This document shows, piece by piece, positions 9,328 to 17,051 of a stretch of DNA of 64,000 nucleotides; the stretch's first letter is position 1, and each line of letters opens with the position of its first letter. The translations under genes and the position numbers were made by a program. The DNA is from CBDEUK01 sp965250225 (GTDB lineage: Bacteria; Pseudomonadota; Gammaproteobacteria; Eutrophobiales; Eutrophobiaceae): NCBI GenBank assembly GCA_965250225.1, contig CBDFNQ010000024.1, forward strand, positions 1 through 64,000. Reading direction: 5' to 3'. The notes beneath the pieces are model-generated. The model was not told the origin of the DNA, ran no database searches, and saw only the letters and a program-made list of their open reading frames with translations.

Positions 9328-9606
9328 ATGGCCAGAAAAAGACAAAGAAGTGGTGTAGGTATTGTTGCTTCTAAAAAAACCAAAAGTCAATTCTCGGATG
9401 AACTATCGCGATATACTCAACTTACAAAGGATGAAGTTAATGATCTATTTCCTAAAAAAACGGATAGGGATCAATTAATCGCATTATTAAAGATAGTTGA
9501 TTCTGCTTCGAAAGAAAATGAGAAAAAGGCTTTAATTTCTGAAAATATTCATGAACTAAGCGGGACAGTAATCAAGTTAGCTAAAAACTTTTTTCCTAGT
9601 ATCTAA
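9328..9606 (+). CDS. Small basic protein, unknown function
   Basis: 92 residues with a Lys/Arg-rich start (MARKRQRSGVG) and a helical remainder; there is no membrane segment or signal peptide. A strong AAGGAGA ribosome site lies 7 bases before the ATG. It is the middle gene of the lipoprotein / small protein / M15 peptidase trio. It could be an immunity or regulatory partner, but nothing in the sequence shows that. Confidence 0.6.
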   Translation: MARKRQRSGVGIVASKKTKSQFSDELSRYTQLTKDEVNDLFPKKTDRDQLIALLKIVDSASKENEKKALISENIHELSGTVIKLAKNFFPSI

Positions 9607-9617
9607 ATATTAGTTAA

Positions 9618-10223
9618 ATGAGTTACAAATTAATTGGCGAAGAAGTATTATTTTATCAGAGATTGATGGCATCCGATGGATATTATCATGGTAGATTAGA
9701 TGGTAAATGGGGTAGCAATACAGGTGACGCATTCGAAAAGTATGAAGACGATTCACTTAGGCTAAGAAAAATATTTGGTCAATTTGATATTCGTACAGAA
9801 AATAATATTCTATCTTTATCTATTAGAGCACAGAAAGAAGCACGCCTTTTTATGAAACGAGCCTTAAGAAAAGAGCTAATTGTTAAAATAATCTCGGGAA
9901 CAAGGACATATGAAGAACAAAATAAATTATTTCGTCAAGGAAGATACGGCAACCCCGGAAAGATTGTAACGAAAGCTCGTGGCGGAAGAAGTAAACATAA
10001 TTTTGGAATAGCTTGGGATGTTGGTATTTTTAATGAAAAAGGATCTTACTCGACGAACTATAAAGAATATGTAAAATTATCCGGTTACGCTAAACAGAAT
10101 TTAAATTGGGGTGGTGATTGGATATCATTTCCAGATCCACCACATTATCAATTACCTACTATTGATACTAAAACATCCTGGGTTAGAAATAAATTTGAGA
10201 ATGGAGAAAAATTTGTTGTTTAA
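9618..10223 (+). CDS. M15-family peptidoglycan peptidase, endolysin-like
   Basis: 201 residues with no signal peptide. The N-terminal part (about residues 1-45) resembles a peptidoglycan-binding repeat (FYQRLMASDGYYHGRLDGKW). The rest is a VanY/endolysin-type M15 peptidase: SGTRTYEEQNKLFRQGR, the zinc motif SKHNFGIAWD (HxxGxAxD pattern) and the downstream DPPHY. Such enzymes cut the L-Ala-D-Glu or D-Ala peptide bond. The missing export signal and compact size are typical of phage endolysins and of peptidases delivered by toxin or tail-like systems. It starts 11 bases after the small basic gene; the ribosome site is weak, so coupling is likely. Confidence 0.8.
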   Translation: MSYKLIGEEVLFYQRLMASDGYYHGRLDGKWGSNTGDAFEKYEDDSLRLRKIFGQFDIRTENNILSLSIRAQKEARLFMKRALRKELIVKIISGTRTYEEQNKLFRQGRYGNPGKIVTKARGGRSKHNFGIAWDVGIFNEKGSYSTNYKEYVKLSGYAKQNLNWGGDWISFPDPPHYQLPTIDTKTSWVRNKFENGEKFVV

Positions 10224-10411
10224 AAAAAGTAGTCAAGTTTCATCCGCACGTATTCTTTACCAGCTTCAGCTTCTGTCCAAATTTCAATTATTTCCTGTGA
10301 TGAAAGTGCTGATGGGCTCGGTTAGGAGAGAGAAACCTGATGTGATCTGGGTCAGGAAAAATAGGGTACTTTACTTCGAACCCATTATTATATTCAGCTA
10401 TAATTAATATT
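10216..10411 (-). pseudogene. Gene remnant at the right edge of the island
   Basis: On the minus strand two frames read like one protein C-terminus: FEVKYPIFPDPDHIRFLSPN, then after a one-base break near 10305-10320 ALSSQEIIEIWTEAEAGKEY followed by VRMKLDYFFK. There is no start codon in the available sequence, because the next gene begins at 10412 on the other strand. I do not recognise the family. The apparent plus-strand reading frame over the same bases is not convincing. The ends given are approximate. Confidence 0.35.
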
Positions 10412-11254
10412 ATGGCTAGTCCCCAAAAAATCTCGTCTATTAACAAATCTGGTATTATTTTAGGCCTGCTGTTAGCCGTAAGCTCCGGCTCTGCTACTGC
10501 CTACGGTGGTTATGGTGGTTATGGTGGTTATGGTGGTCATCATGGATATCACTACGGTCATGGATACAACTATGGACATCATGGTTATCACGCCAGTGTT
10601 GGGTATCATAGCCGTGATAATACAGTAGCTTACGTGATCCTGGGTTTGCTAGGGCTTTATGTGTTATCTGAGATCCTCGATGATGATCGACAAGATTACT
10701 ACCCCGGCCCACAACGTGTTAACACACCCCAGGAATACAGACCACCTCAAAGCTCTCATTCTTATCCCTCTCAATATTCTCCGGGAAAATCAAACCGAAG
10801 GACAAGCATTACCGATTATCAATTTCATAATGATGCGGGTTGGGATTCCCTGACGAACGGCAATGATCGGACAGCAATGAAAATATTTGCCATCCAGTCA
10901 CAACAAAACCTGAATTCTGGCGTTCCTAAAATCGGTTTTGCTCTGGCTGCTGCCAATAGTGGTGATCTCGACCGTGGTCTATGGTCTATGCACAAGGCAT
11001 TAAAAACTGATCCAGATTCTTTGATACAAGTTAAAAATAACAAAGATCTTGATGCGCTGATTCATAATCTCGCCAACCAATACAAACACACTACATCCAA
11101 TCAATCATCCGATGAGTATTATTATTTCATGATTGCCGCATTGTCATACATGCAAGATGACTTAAGCACGGCAGAGGAATATATAGCTAAGGCTGACAAC
11201 AGTCAGAGTACAAAAAATCTCAAAAGACTTATAACAACAGCAAAGAATAGTTAA
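10412..11254 (+). CDS. Exported Gly/Tyr/His-rich protein with TPR-like C-terminus
   Basis: 280 residues. A signal peptide (about 1-30, ending SATA) is followed by a low-complexity run of YGG repeats and HHGYHYGHGY-type segments, a hydrophobic helix (about 73-90), a Pro/Ser/Gln linker, and a helical C-terminal half (about 140-280) that looks like tetratricopeptide-type repeats. The His-rich part could bind metal, but that is inference. I see no Shine-Dalgarno site; a TATAAT at 10399-10404 lies only 7 bases before the ATG, so the transcript may be almost leaderless. It lies outside the AT-rich island and has ordinary base composition. Confidence 0.72.
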   Translation: MASPQKISSINKSGIILGLLLAVSSGSATAYGGYGGYGGYGGHHGYHYGHGYNYGHHGYHASVGYHSRDNTVAYVILGLLGLYVLSEILDDDRQDYYPGPQRVNTPQEYRPPQSSHSYPSQYSPGKSNRRTSITDYQFHNDAGWDSLTNGNDRTAMKIFAIQSQQNLNSGVPKIGFALAAANSGDLDRGLWSMHKALKTDPDSLIQVKNNKDLDALIHNLANQYKHTTSNQSSDEYYYFMIAALSYMQDDLSTAEEYIAKADNSQSTKNLKRLITTAKNS

Positions 11255-11269
11255 TAGTTAAAAATAGAA

Positions 11270-11290
11270 TTGCATTGTTATGAAATGCAA
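11270..11290. terminator. Hairpin between convergent genes
   Basis: TTGCATT-gttatga-AATGCAA, a 7-bp perfect stem with a 7-base loop, followed within 20 bases by a T-rich stretch on the plus strand. It lies between the convergent 10412 gene and the YbiI-like gene. Confidence 0.4.
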
Positions 11291-11374
11291 ATTAGATTAA
11301 ATTTTTACTCTTATCCGAATTACTCTACATAAAGCAAGAAACACCGTTATCCCGGTCAGCTACGACTTTTCCTT

Positions 11375-11641
11375 TTACCGCAACTGGCTATCTTTACTGC
11401 CACGTCGGTTGTAGCCCGCATTGATGATTTGTTGTTTATCATCCAACTCCTGACAGGCCACACACAGTTGCACACCGGGGATCGCTTTGCGCCGTGCTTC
11501 GGGAATTTCCTTACCACATTCGCTACATTCACGCGCACTCTCCCCTTGTTGCAGGCGGCTACGGACATGCTTAACTGCATCTTCGACCGTCGCGTCGATC
11601 TGATCCTGTACCGCTCCGTCTTTAGCGAAACCGCCAGCCAT
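11375..11641 (-). CDS. ybiI: DksA/TraR-type C4 zinc finger protein, YbiI-like
   Basis: 88 residues, the usual length of YbiI. It has the family layout: an N-terminal helix (DGAVQDQIDATVEDAVKHVR), then the four-Cys zinc finger CSECGKEIPEARR..CVACQ, and the conserved end YNRRGSKDSQLR. DksA-type proteins act on RNA polymerase, but this short subgroup lacks the long coiled-coil arm, and its target is not established. The AGGAG ribosome site before the ATG supports the start. It is a single gene on the minus strand downstream of the oxidase gene. Confidence 0.88.
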   Translation of the reverse strand: MAGGFAKDGAVQDQIDATVEDAVKHVRSRLQQGESARECSECGKEIPEARRKAIPGVQLCVACQELDDKQQIINAGYNRRGSKDSQLR

Positions 11642-11722
11642 GCTTATCTCCTGTCACAGTAGGTAATACACAAATTATGGACGCATTTTTGGAAAAATGT
11701 AAAATCTTATGAAATAAGCAGG

Positions 11723-13018
11723 CTACTTTTCAAACGCATCTTTCAGTCGATACCAACTTTCTACAGCCGCAACACCCACAGGGGCAACCCACCTTCCCAT
11801 GAAGGGTGAAAAATCTAGATCATCAAAAGGTGTTTGTCCTTCCTGACCACCAAGAACCTTTTGCGCGACTTTGTGACCAAACCAGGTCGCACGGGAAACC
11901 CCCGTGCCACAATAACCTGCGGCATACCAGATGCCATTTCGACAACCGATATGTGGGAAAGTGTCTTTGGTGTAAGCGATATAGCCAGACCAACAGTGAG
12001 TGATAGCCGCTTCGGCCAGCATTGGAAACAGCTGACTCATTTCTTTTTGTAGATGTTTAAATGCTCGAAAATTGTTCTGTGGTGCAGACCGTCCGACACG
12101 GCCACCGAACAGCATACGTTTTCCGTCGGGAGAAGGTCGATAATAGTGAAATACTCTCGCCGTGTTTCCATAGACCCTGCCGGTCGGCATAAGACTTTTG
12201 ATCAGTGATTCGGGTAATTCTTCAGTGGCAATAATACTGGTGCCGATGGGAACAATCCGGGATTTTAAATCAGCGATATCTGCACCGGTATAACCATTGG
12301 TGGCAACAATCACCTGTCCTGCACGAAGTGATCCTCGAATCGTTTTAACCGTGAAACCCGATTTCTCAGACTGGATATCAGTAACACGAGTTTGATCCAC
12401 CAATATTCCACCCGCATCAATCAATCGCTCAAGAAGACCTTGATGGTAAAGTCCTGGATGTAAGGAGGCATCATTGGGCAGGATACCACCACCGTGATAA
12501 ATATCCGTACCGACTTCCAAATGCTGTTCTGCCTTGGGCACCATCAGATATTCAACACCGGCAAACTGCTTTAGATCTTCCATGTCTTTGGCCATGGATT
12601 CATAGTGGCTGGGACGCATGGCTCCACGAAAGCGACCGACTTTTTCAAAATGACATTCGATATTTTCTGATCGAATCAATGCTTCAATATAGCCGAGCAT
12701 TTCCGTGCCCGCATTGACCAGCGCCCTGGCTTTTTCCTTGCCGTAAAGACCTATCAGAGTTTGCACCTTGAATTTTTGATTGCCACTCCCAACCTGACCA
12801 CCGTTACGGGTGCTGGCGCCGTAACCTGCTCTCTCCGACTCCAGAATCAACACAGACCTGCCTGCTCTCGCCAGAGTCAGTGCTGCTGAAAGTCCGGTAT
12901 AGCCTGATCCAATAATCGCGACATCGGCCTCATGGGGTAAGGTACTCAGATTTTGTTTAGGCGGGTTGGGAAGTTCCCACCACCAGGGAGTATAAACAGG
13001 CAACTGGTTCATGAACAT
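11723..13018 (-). CDS. FAD-dependent amine oxidoreductase, PuuB-like
   Basis: 431 residues, close to gamma-glutamylputrescine oxidase PuuB and relatives of the DAO fold. The N-terminal Rossmann motif VAIIGSGYTGLSAA binds FAD; GYGASTRNGGQ (about residues 65-75) and the C-terminal GYCGTGVS are family signatures. By homology it oxidises a secondary amine or an amine conjugate with O2, giving aldehyde, amine and H2O2. No other puu genes are nearby, so the substrate is uncertain. I took the ATG at 13018; an adjacent GTG at 13021 and an ATG at 13012 are alternatives, and there is no clear ribosome site to decide. Confidence 0.85.
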   Translation of the reverse strand: MFMNQLPVYTPWWWELPNPPKQNLSTLPHEADVAIIGSGYTGLSAALTLARAGRSVLILESERAGYGASTRNGGQVGSGNQKFKVQTLIGLYGKEKARALVNAGTEMLGYIEALIRSENIECHFEKVGRFRGAMRPSHYESMAKDMEDLKQFAGVEYLMVPKAEQHLEVGTDIYHGGGILPNDASLHPGLYHQGLLERLIDAGGILVDQTRVTDIQSEKSGFTVKTIRGSLRAGQVIVATNGYTGADIADLKSRIVPIGTSIIATEELPESLIKSLMPTGRVYGNTARVFHYYRPSPDGKRMLFGGRVGRSAPQNNFRAFKHLQKEMSQLFPMLAEAAITHCWSGYIAYTKDTFPHIGCRNGIWYAAGYCGTGVSRATWFGHKVAQKVLGGQEGQTPFDDLDFSPFMGRWVAPVGVAAVESWYRLKDAFEK

Positions 13019-13146
13019 CACAATACCAAAGGGGCTACAGAGTCTGGCCCCATGATTCTCTCAAACTATAGCCAATATGGGCTATATTCAACTCAAATTA
13101 TTTACCCTATAATATTGGTTTATCCTGAAATCGCAAGGAGGCAACT

Positions 13147-13257
13147 ATGTTCCCCTTCACCAGAGAAATTCAAAATTCCATCTTCATTGGCGAGTTGTTT
13201 CGAAAAAAAAGTTTCTTCCTTTTTACAATCCCAAGCCAGAAAGAACCTGGCTTGTAA
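13147..13257 (+). CDS. Possible 36-residue small protein
   Basis: An ATG stands five bases after a perfect AAGGAGG ribosome site and opens a 36-codon frame (MFPFTREIQNSIFIGELF..) ending in TAA at 13255-13257. A 7-bp inverted repeat AAGCCAG..CTGGCTT overlaps its last codons. It lies 55 bases before the HDOD gene and could be a leader peptide or an independent small protein. No family recognised; the ribosome site is the main support. Confidence 0.4.
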   Translation: MFPFTREIQNSIFIGELFRKKSFFLFTIPSQKEPGL

Positions 13258-13312
13258 AAAGCTGTTTAATTGCTAACACCTCCCAAAATAATCAATCAAG
13301 GAAACCACGATT

Positions 13313-14185
13313 ATGGACGCACTAACCGAACAACGCTGTAACGAGACAGAACAATTCTCCAGTCAACTATCCCTCCCCAGCTATCCTAAAATTATTCAAG
13401 CAATCGATAGTGAATTGAAGAAAAAAGAGGTTGATATTCAACAAATAGCCAGTCTTATGGCAAAAGATCCAAAAACATCAGAGGTAGTCTTAAGAATTGT
13501 AAATTCTGCTTTATATGGCTTACCTAATAAAGTCTCTTCGATTCATCATGCTGCATCAATGTTGGGTATTAATAAGATCAAGATTCTGCTCCTTAGCCCG
13601 ATTCTAAAAAAAGCATTGGCTGTATCCAATGAATTGTCTGATTACTTGTGGGCGCGTTCGGTCTTGGTAGCATTATGCTCGAATAAATTGGCATTCCATA
13701 TTCACGACATGGATACTGATGAAGCATATACTGCTGGTCTTTTTCAAAATAGCGGTTGTATGGTATTGAATAACAAGTATTCTGATTACGAAATCATATT
13801 CTCAGAAGCCGTAATTGATGCTGTCACTATTCACGCGGTCGAAAACGAACATTATGGCATGTCACACGTCACCGCCAGTTTTTTACTCTCCCAAAAATGG
13901 TCGCTACCTGAAACGGTCAAATCCTCTGTCTTACTTCAGCACGAACCGTCCTATTCTTCTATTGAAGACCCGGGAGTTCGGGCCTTAATCTCCATTCTCA
14001 TTCTTTCAAACGAAATAGTTGATGAAATAATGAATGTGTCGCACCCGAATTATGATTGGGGATTTAATCATCAACATGATTATGCACTTAGTGAACTTGC
14101 TCTTGAAGAAGAGTATTTTGATAATTTCTCAGGTAATGTTAAAGCTGACATCCAAAATGAATTAGAAGACTTGGCCATGATTTAA
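13313..14185 (+). CDS. HDOD-domain signalling protein
   Basis: 290 residues with an HDOD domain from about residue 15 to 215. The typical start LPSYPKIIQAIDSEL, the core LMAKDPKTSEVVLRIVNSAL and the helix SSIHHAASMLGINKIKILLL are present. HDOD proteins are HD-GYP-related folds without hydrolase residues; they act as scaffolds in signalling, motility or type IV pilus control. The C-terminal 70 residues have no recognised domain. An AAGGAAA ribosome site precedes the ATG. Given the many c-di-GMP genes in this window, a link to that network is possible but not shown. Confidence 0.85.
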   Translation: MDALTEQRCNETEQFSSQLSLPSYPKIIQAIDSELKKKEVDIQQIASLMAKDPKTSEVVLRIVNSALYGLPNKVSSIHHAASMLGINKIKILLLSPILKKALAVSNELSDYLWARSVLVALCSNKLAFHIHDMDTDEAYTAGLFQNSGCMVLNNKYSDYEIIFSEAVIDAVTIHAVENEHYGMSHVTASFLLSQKWSLPETVKSSVLLQHEPSYSSIEDPGVRALISILILSNEIVDEIMNVSHPNYDWGFNHQHDYALSELALEEEYFDNFSGNVKADIQNELEDLAMI

Positions 14186-14313
14186 ATAGCAATTTATGTT
14201 ACTAGCTTGTAAGTCGTCAGAAAATTTCGTGCAGATCTTTTGGCAGCTTGCGATCAGATCAAATTTTTTCTTTAAACTTCTACAATATCATCTGTAGCAT
14301 TGTCACATCCACA

Positions 14314-15651
14314 TCAACCATTCACTTCCTTCATCAATATCTTGGAGTTTCTGGAATAATTATAGAACGATTGTTTTTTCATTGGTAAGTCTTCAACCTT
14401 GCCTTCAACGAAGCCTCTCTCAATAAACCAGTGTTCGGCCTGGGTAGTGAGTATGAACAGTGTTTTAATTTTATCTTTCACGGCTTCTCTTTCCAGCATC
14501 TCTAATAACAACTGGCCTTTGTCCTGATGACGATAATCATCGTGCACAACCAGACAAGCTAATTCGGCAACATTATTATCGGAATAAATGTGCAAGGCTG
14601 AACAGGCGATGACCATGCCATCACGAACCATTACCGTGTAATCCCCTATCTCAAGTTCCATGCGTTCTCTTGATCGTTTAACAAGCACTCCCTGTTCTTC
14701 CTGCGATTGAACTAATTCCAGTATGCCAGAAATATCATGTATAGTTGCAGGACGTATGTCATCGAATGGTAGGTTACTGATCAGTGTGCCCACACCATCA
14801 CGACTGAATAATTCTAGCAACAAACCACCATTGATATCTTGATCAATCAGATGCACGCGACCTACGACATGTGCACAGGCACTCACAGCATAGGACAACT
14901 GGCTATACGGTGAAACGGTTACATCATCGCTGCTTTGAACAATTGACGCAGCTTCTTCCTGAGTTAATTGATGAATAGAATTTCCATTCGCATCTTTTAA
15001 TCCTTCATAGGGGAACAGAAAAATTAATTTATCCGCTGCCAGACTCATGGCCGTGTGGGTTGCAACGGCCAATGAACTTAAATTAAAACATTCACCGGTA
15101 CTGGAATAACCAATGGGTGGGATCAAAACGATTTCACTTTTATTGATCTGCTGCTCGATGGCATTGACATCAATACGTCTGACATTACCCGTGTATTCCA
15201 GATCCTGCCCTTCTATTACTCCAGCGGGTCTTGCCGTGACATAGTTACCTGACGTCACTTGTATCCTCGCACCAGCCATCGGTGAATTCGGTAAACTCAT
15301 CGATAACATGGCTTCCAGTTTTATACGCAATATTCCAACTGCTTCCTGAATTAGTTCCAGTGATTTAGCATCGGTTAATCTCAAACCATTCACATAGCGC
15401 GATTCTATTCCTTGCTCGGTGAGCTTCTTTTCAATCTGTGGACGCGCGCCGAAAGCAATGACTAATTTCACACCGAGACTGTTCAATAAGGCAATATCAT
15501 GGACAGTACTTTCCAGTTGTGGTGATTCCATTAATTCACCACTCAGATGCAACACCATGATCTTGCCACGATGGGCATGCACATAAGGCGCGACGCCACG
15601 AAACCAGGTAACGAAATTGTCAGCAATATTTTTATTCGGTTTATCAGTCAT
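14314..15651 (-). CDS. argA: Amino-acid N-acetyltransferase (N-acetylglutamate synthase)
   Basis: The first step of arginine synthesis: acetyl-CoA + L-glutamate to N-acetylglutamate. The 445 residues match the usual ArgA length: an N-terminal amino-acid-kinase fold (about 20-290; GKIMVLHLSGELM, FGARPQIEKKL) that binds arginine for feedback, and a C-terminal GNAT domain (about 295-430; CLVVHDDYRHQDKGQLLLE is the acetyl-CoA loop region). The ATG shares its A with the last base of the argE stop (TAATG), so the two are translationally coupled. Downstream, it converges with the HDOD gene. Confidence 0.95.
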   Translation of the reverse strand: MTDKPNKNIADNFVTWFRGVAPYVHAHRGKIMVLHLSGELMESPQLESTVHDIALLNSLGVKLVIAFGARPQIEKKLTEQGIESRYVNGLRLTDAKSLELIQEAVGILRIKLEAMLSMSLPNSPMAGARIQVTSGNYVTARPAGVIEGQDLEYTGNVRRIDVNAIEQQINKSEIVLIPPIGYSSTGECFNLSSLAVATHTAMSLAADKLIFLFPYEGLKDANGNSIHQLTQEEAASIVQSSDDVTVSPYSQLSYAVSACAHVVGRVHLIDQDINGGLLLELFSRDGVGTLISNLPFDDIRPATIHDISGILELVQSQEEQGVLVKRSRERMELEIGDYTVMVRDGMVIACSALHIYSDNNVAELACLVVHDDYRHQDKGQLLLEMLEREAVKDKIKTLFILTTQAEHWFIERGFVEGKVEDLPMKKQSFYNYSRNSKILMKEVNG

Positions 15652-16820
15652 TATTTTTTATCTATACAAAGTGTTTGAACCAGTCCAGTGAGGATTTTAG
15701 ACATCGGTTCGATTCTGTCCAGAGATATATACTCATTTGCCTGATGCGCGACATCAATATCACCCGGCCCCATGACAACAGTTTCCATCCCCATCGAATT
15801 TAAATAAGGCCCTTCTGTGCCAAACGCTACTGAACCGACTTCTCTATCCGACAATTTCTCTGCCAGTTTCACGATGGCTGATTGATCATCCGTGTGCATG
15901 GGCGGTAAGCCTTCATATAGATCCAGGTACTGAATATTGAGGCCAGTATTGGCAATAGCGTCTTGCGCCGCTTTGCGAATTTTCTGCCGCGTTGCTTCTA
16001 TTTCCATACCCGGCATTAAACGTACATCCAGTTTTAATTCACACTCAGCACAAATCCGATTCGGATTATCGCCGCCGTGCAGACTACCAAAATTCATAGT
16101 GGGGTATGGCACGGCAAACGCCGGGTTGTGATAACGCGTTTGTAAATCCTCTCTTAACAGCATTAACGCGTGCATAACTTTATGCATGCCATCGAGTGCA
16201 TTATTCCCTAGCGCCGGATCGCTCGAATGGCCGGCTTTACCAGTTATGCGAATGCTTTCCATCATCACACCCTTATGTAAATTGATCGGCTGCAAACCGG
16301 TTGGTTCCCCAATCAATGCATGTCGACCGAGTTTTTTACCTGATGCAGCCAGTGTTAAAGCACCAGCCATGGTGCTTTCTTCATCCGATGTGGCCAATAA
16401 AAATAAGGGCTGATTTAATTTTTTTGCATCTATCTGGCTTAATAAATCCAGCGCCAAAGGGAAAAAAACTTTCATGTCAGTACTGCCAAGGCCATAAAGT
16501 TTGTTATCTCTTTCCGTCAATTGAAAGGGATCCTGTTGCCAGAGATATTCATCGTACGGCACGGTATCTGTGTGCCCTGATAACACCAGGCCACCCTCTC
16601 CCTCACCCAGACAAGCAATGAGATTTACTTTCTCCTCACCATTCACAACAGAACCAGCGACCGGCATGAGTTCTACTTTTAAACCCAGATCTTCCAACCA
16701 GCCAGCCAGCAGATCAACAACAGCGCGATTACTTTGATCGAGCGCAGGATCAACACTACTGACCGATGGTGTGGCGATCAGTTGTTTAAAAGATTCCATA
16801 AGACCGGGGTATTTCATCAT
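15651..16820 (-). CDS. argE: Acetylornithine deacetylase
   Basis: Hydrolyses N2-acetylornithine to ornithine plus acetate in the linear arginine pathway. This is an M20-family dinuclear metalloenzyme: GHTDTVPYD (His, Asp), STDMK (bridging Asp), TSDEEST (Glu-Glu) and a C-terminal His in DIDVAHQ. I start it at ATGATG (16820), preceded by GGAGA; an in-frame start 75 bases upstream would add residues unlike the family. This gives 389 residues against 383 in E. coli. It heads an argE-argA operon divergent from ilvD. Having both a separate ArgE and an ArgA implies the non-cyclic pathway used by enterics and vibrios. Confidence 0.94.
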   Translation of the reverse strand: MMKYPGLMESFKQLIATPSVSSVDPALDQSNRAVVDLLAGWLEDLGLKVELMPVAGSVVNGEEKVNLIACLGEGEGGLVLSGHTDTVPYDEYLWQQDPFQLTERDNKLYGLGSTDMKVFFPLALDLLSQIDAKKLNQPLFLLATSDEESTMAGALTLAASGKKLGRHALIGEPTGLQPINLHKGVMMESIRITGKAGHSSDPALGNNALDGMHKVMHALMLLREDLQTRYHNPAFAVPYPTMNFGSLHGGDNPNRICAECELKLDVRLMPGMEIEATRQKIRKAAQDAIANTGLNIQYLDLYEGLPPMHTDDQSAIVKLAEKLSDREVGSVAFGTEGPYLNSMGMETVVMGPGDIDVAHQANEYISLDRIEPMSKILTGLVQTLCIDKK

Positions 16821-17051
16821 TCGACTCTCCGGGTACCTCTGAAAATGCCTTTTTATAACGATAGCTACGTCAGCGCCGTGCTTTCTTACTCTCATAATAA
16901 AAATTCTATTTTCAAAGGCACCTTGGTATTGATATTTATAAGTGCCATCGCAGCTCTCGCTGCCCGCGGCATACCGTACGCCCTGTACATAATCAAAGAC
17001 TCTGGTGTATTCTAACGCACCTTTTGCAATTGACTGAAATGAACTGTAAAA

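Noticed and set aside
10220..10420. A second copy of the tRNA-Glu 3' end as right attachment site of the island
   Set aside because: I looked for TTCGAGTCTCGTAGGGAG or parts of it near the right border and found only chance matches of a few bases.
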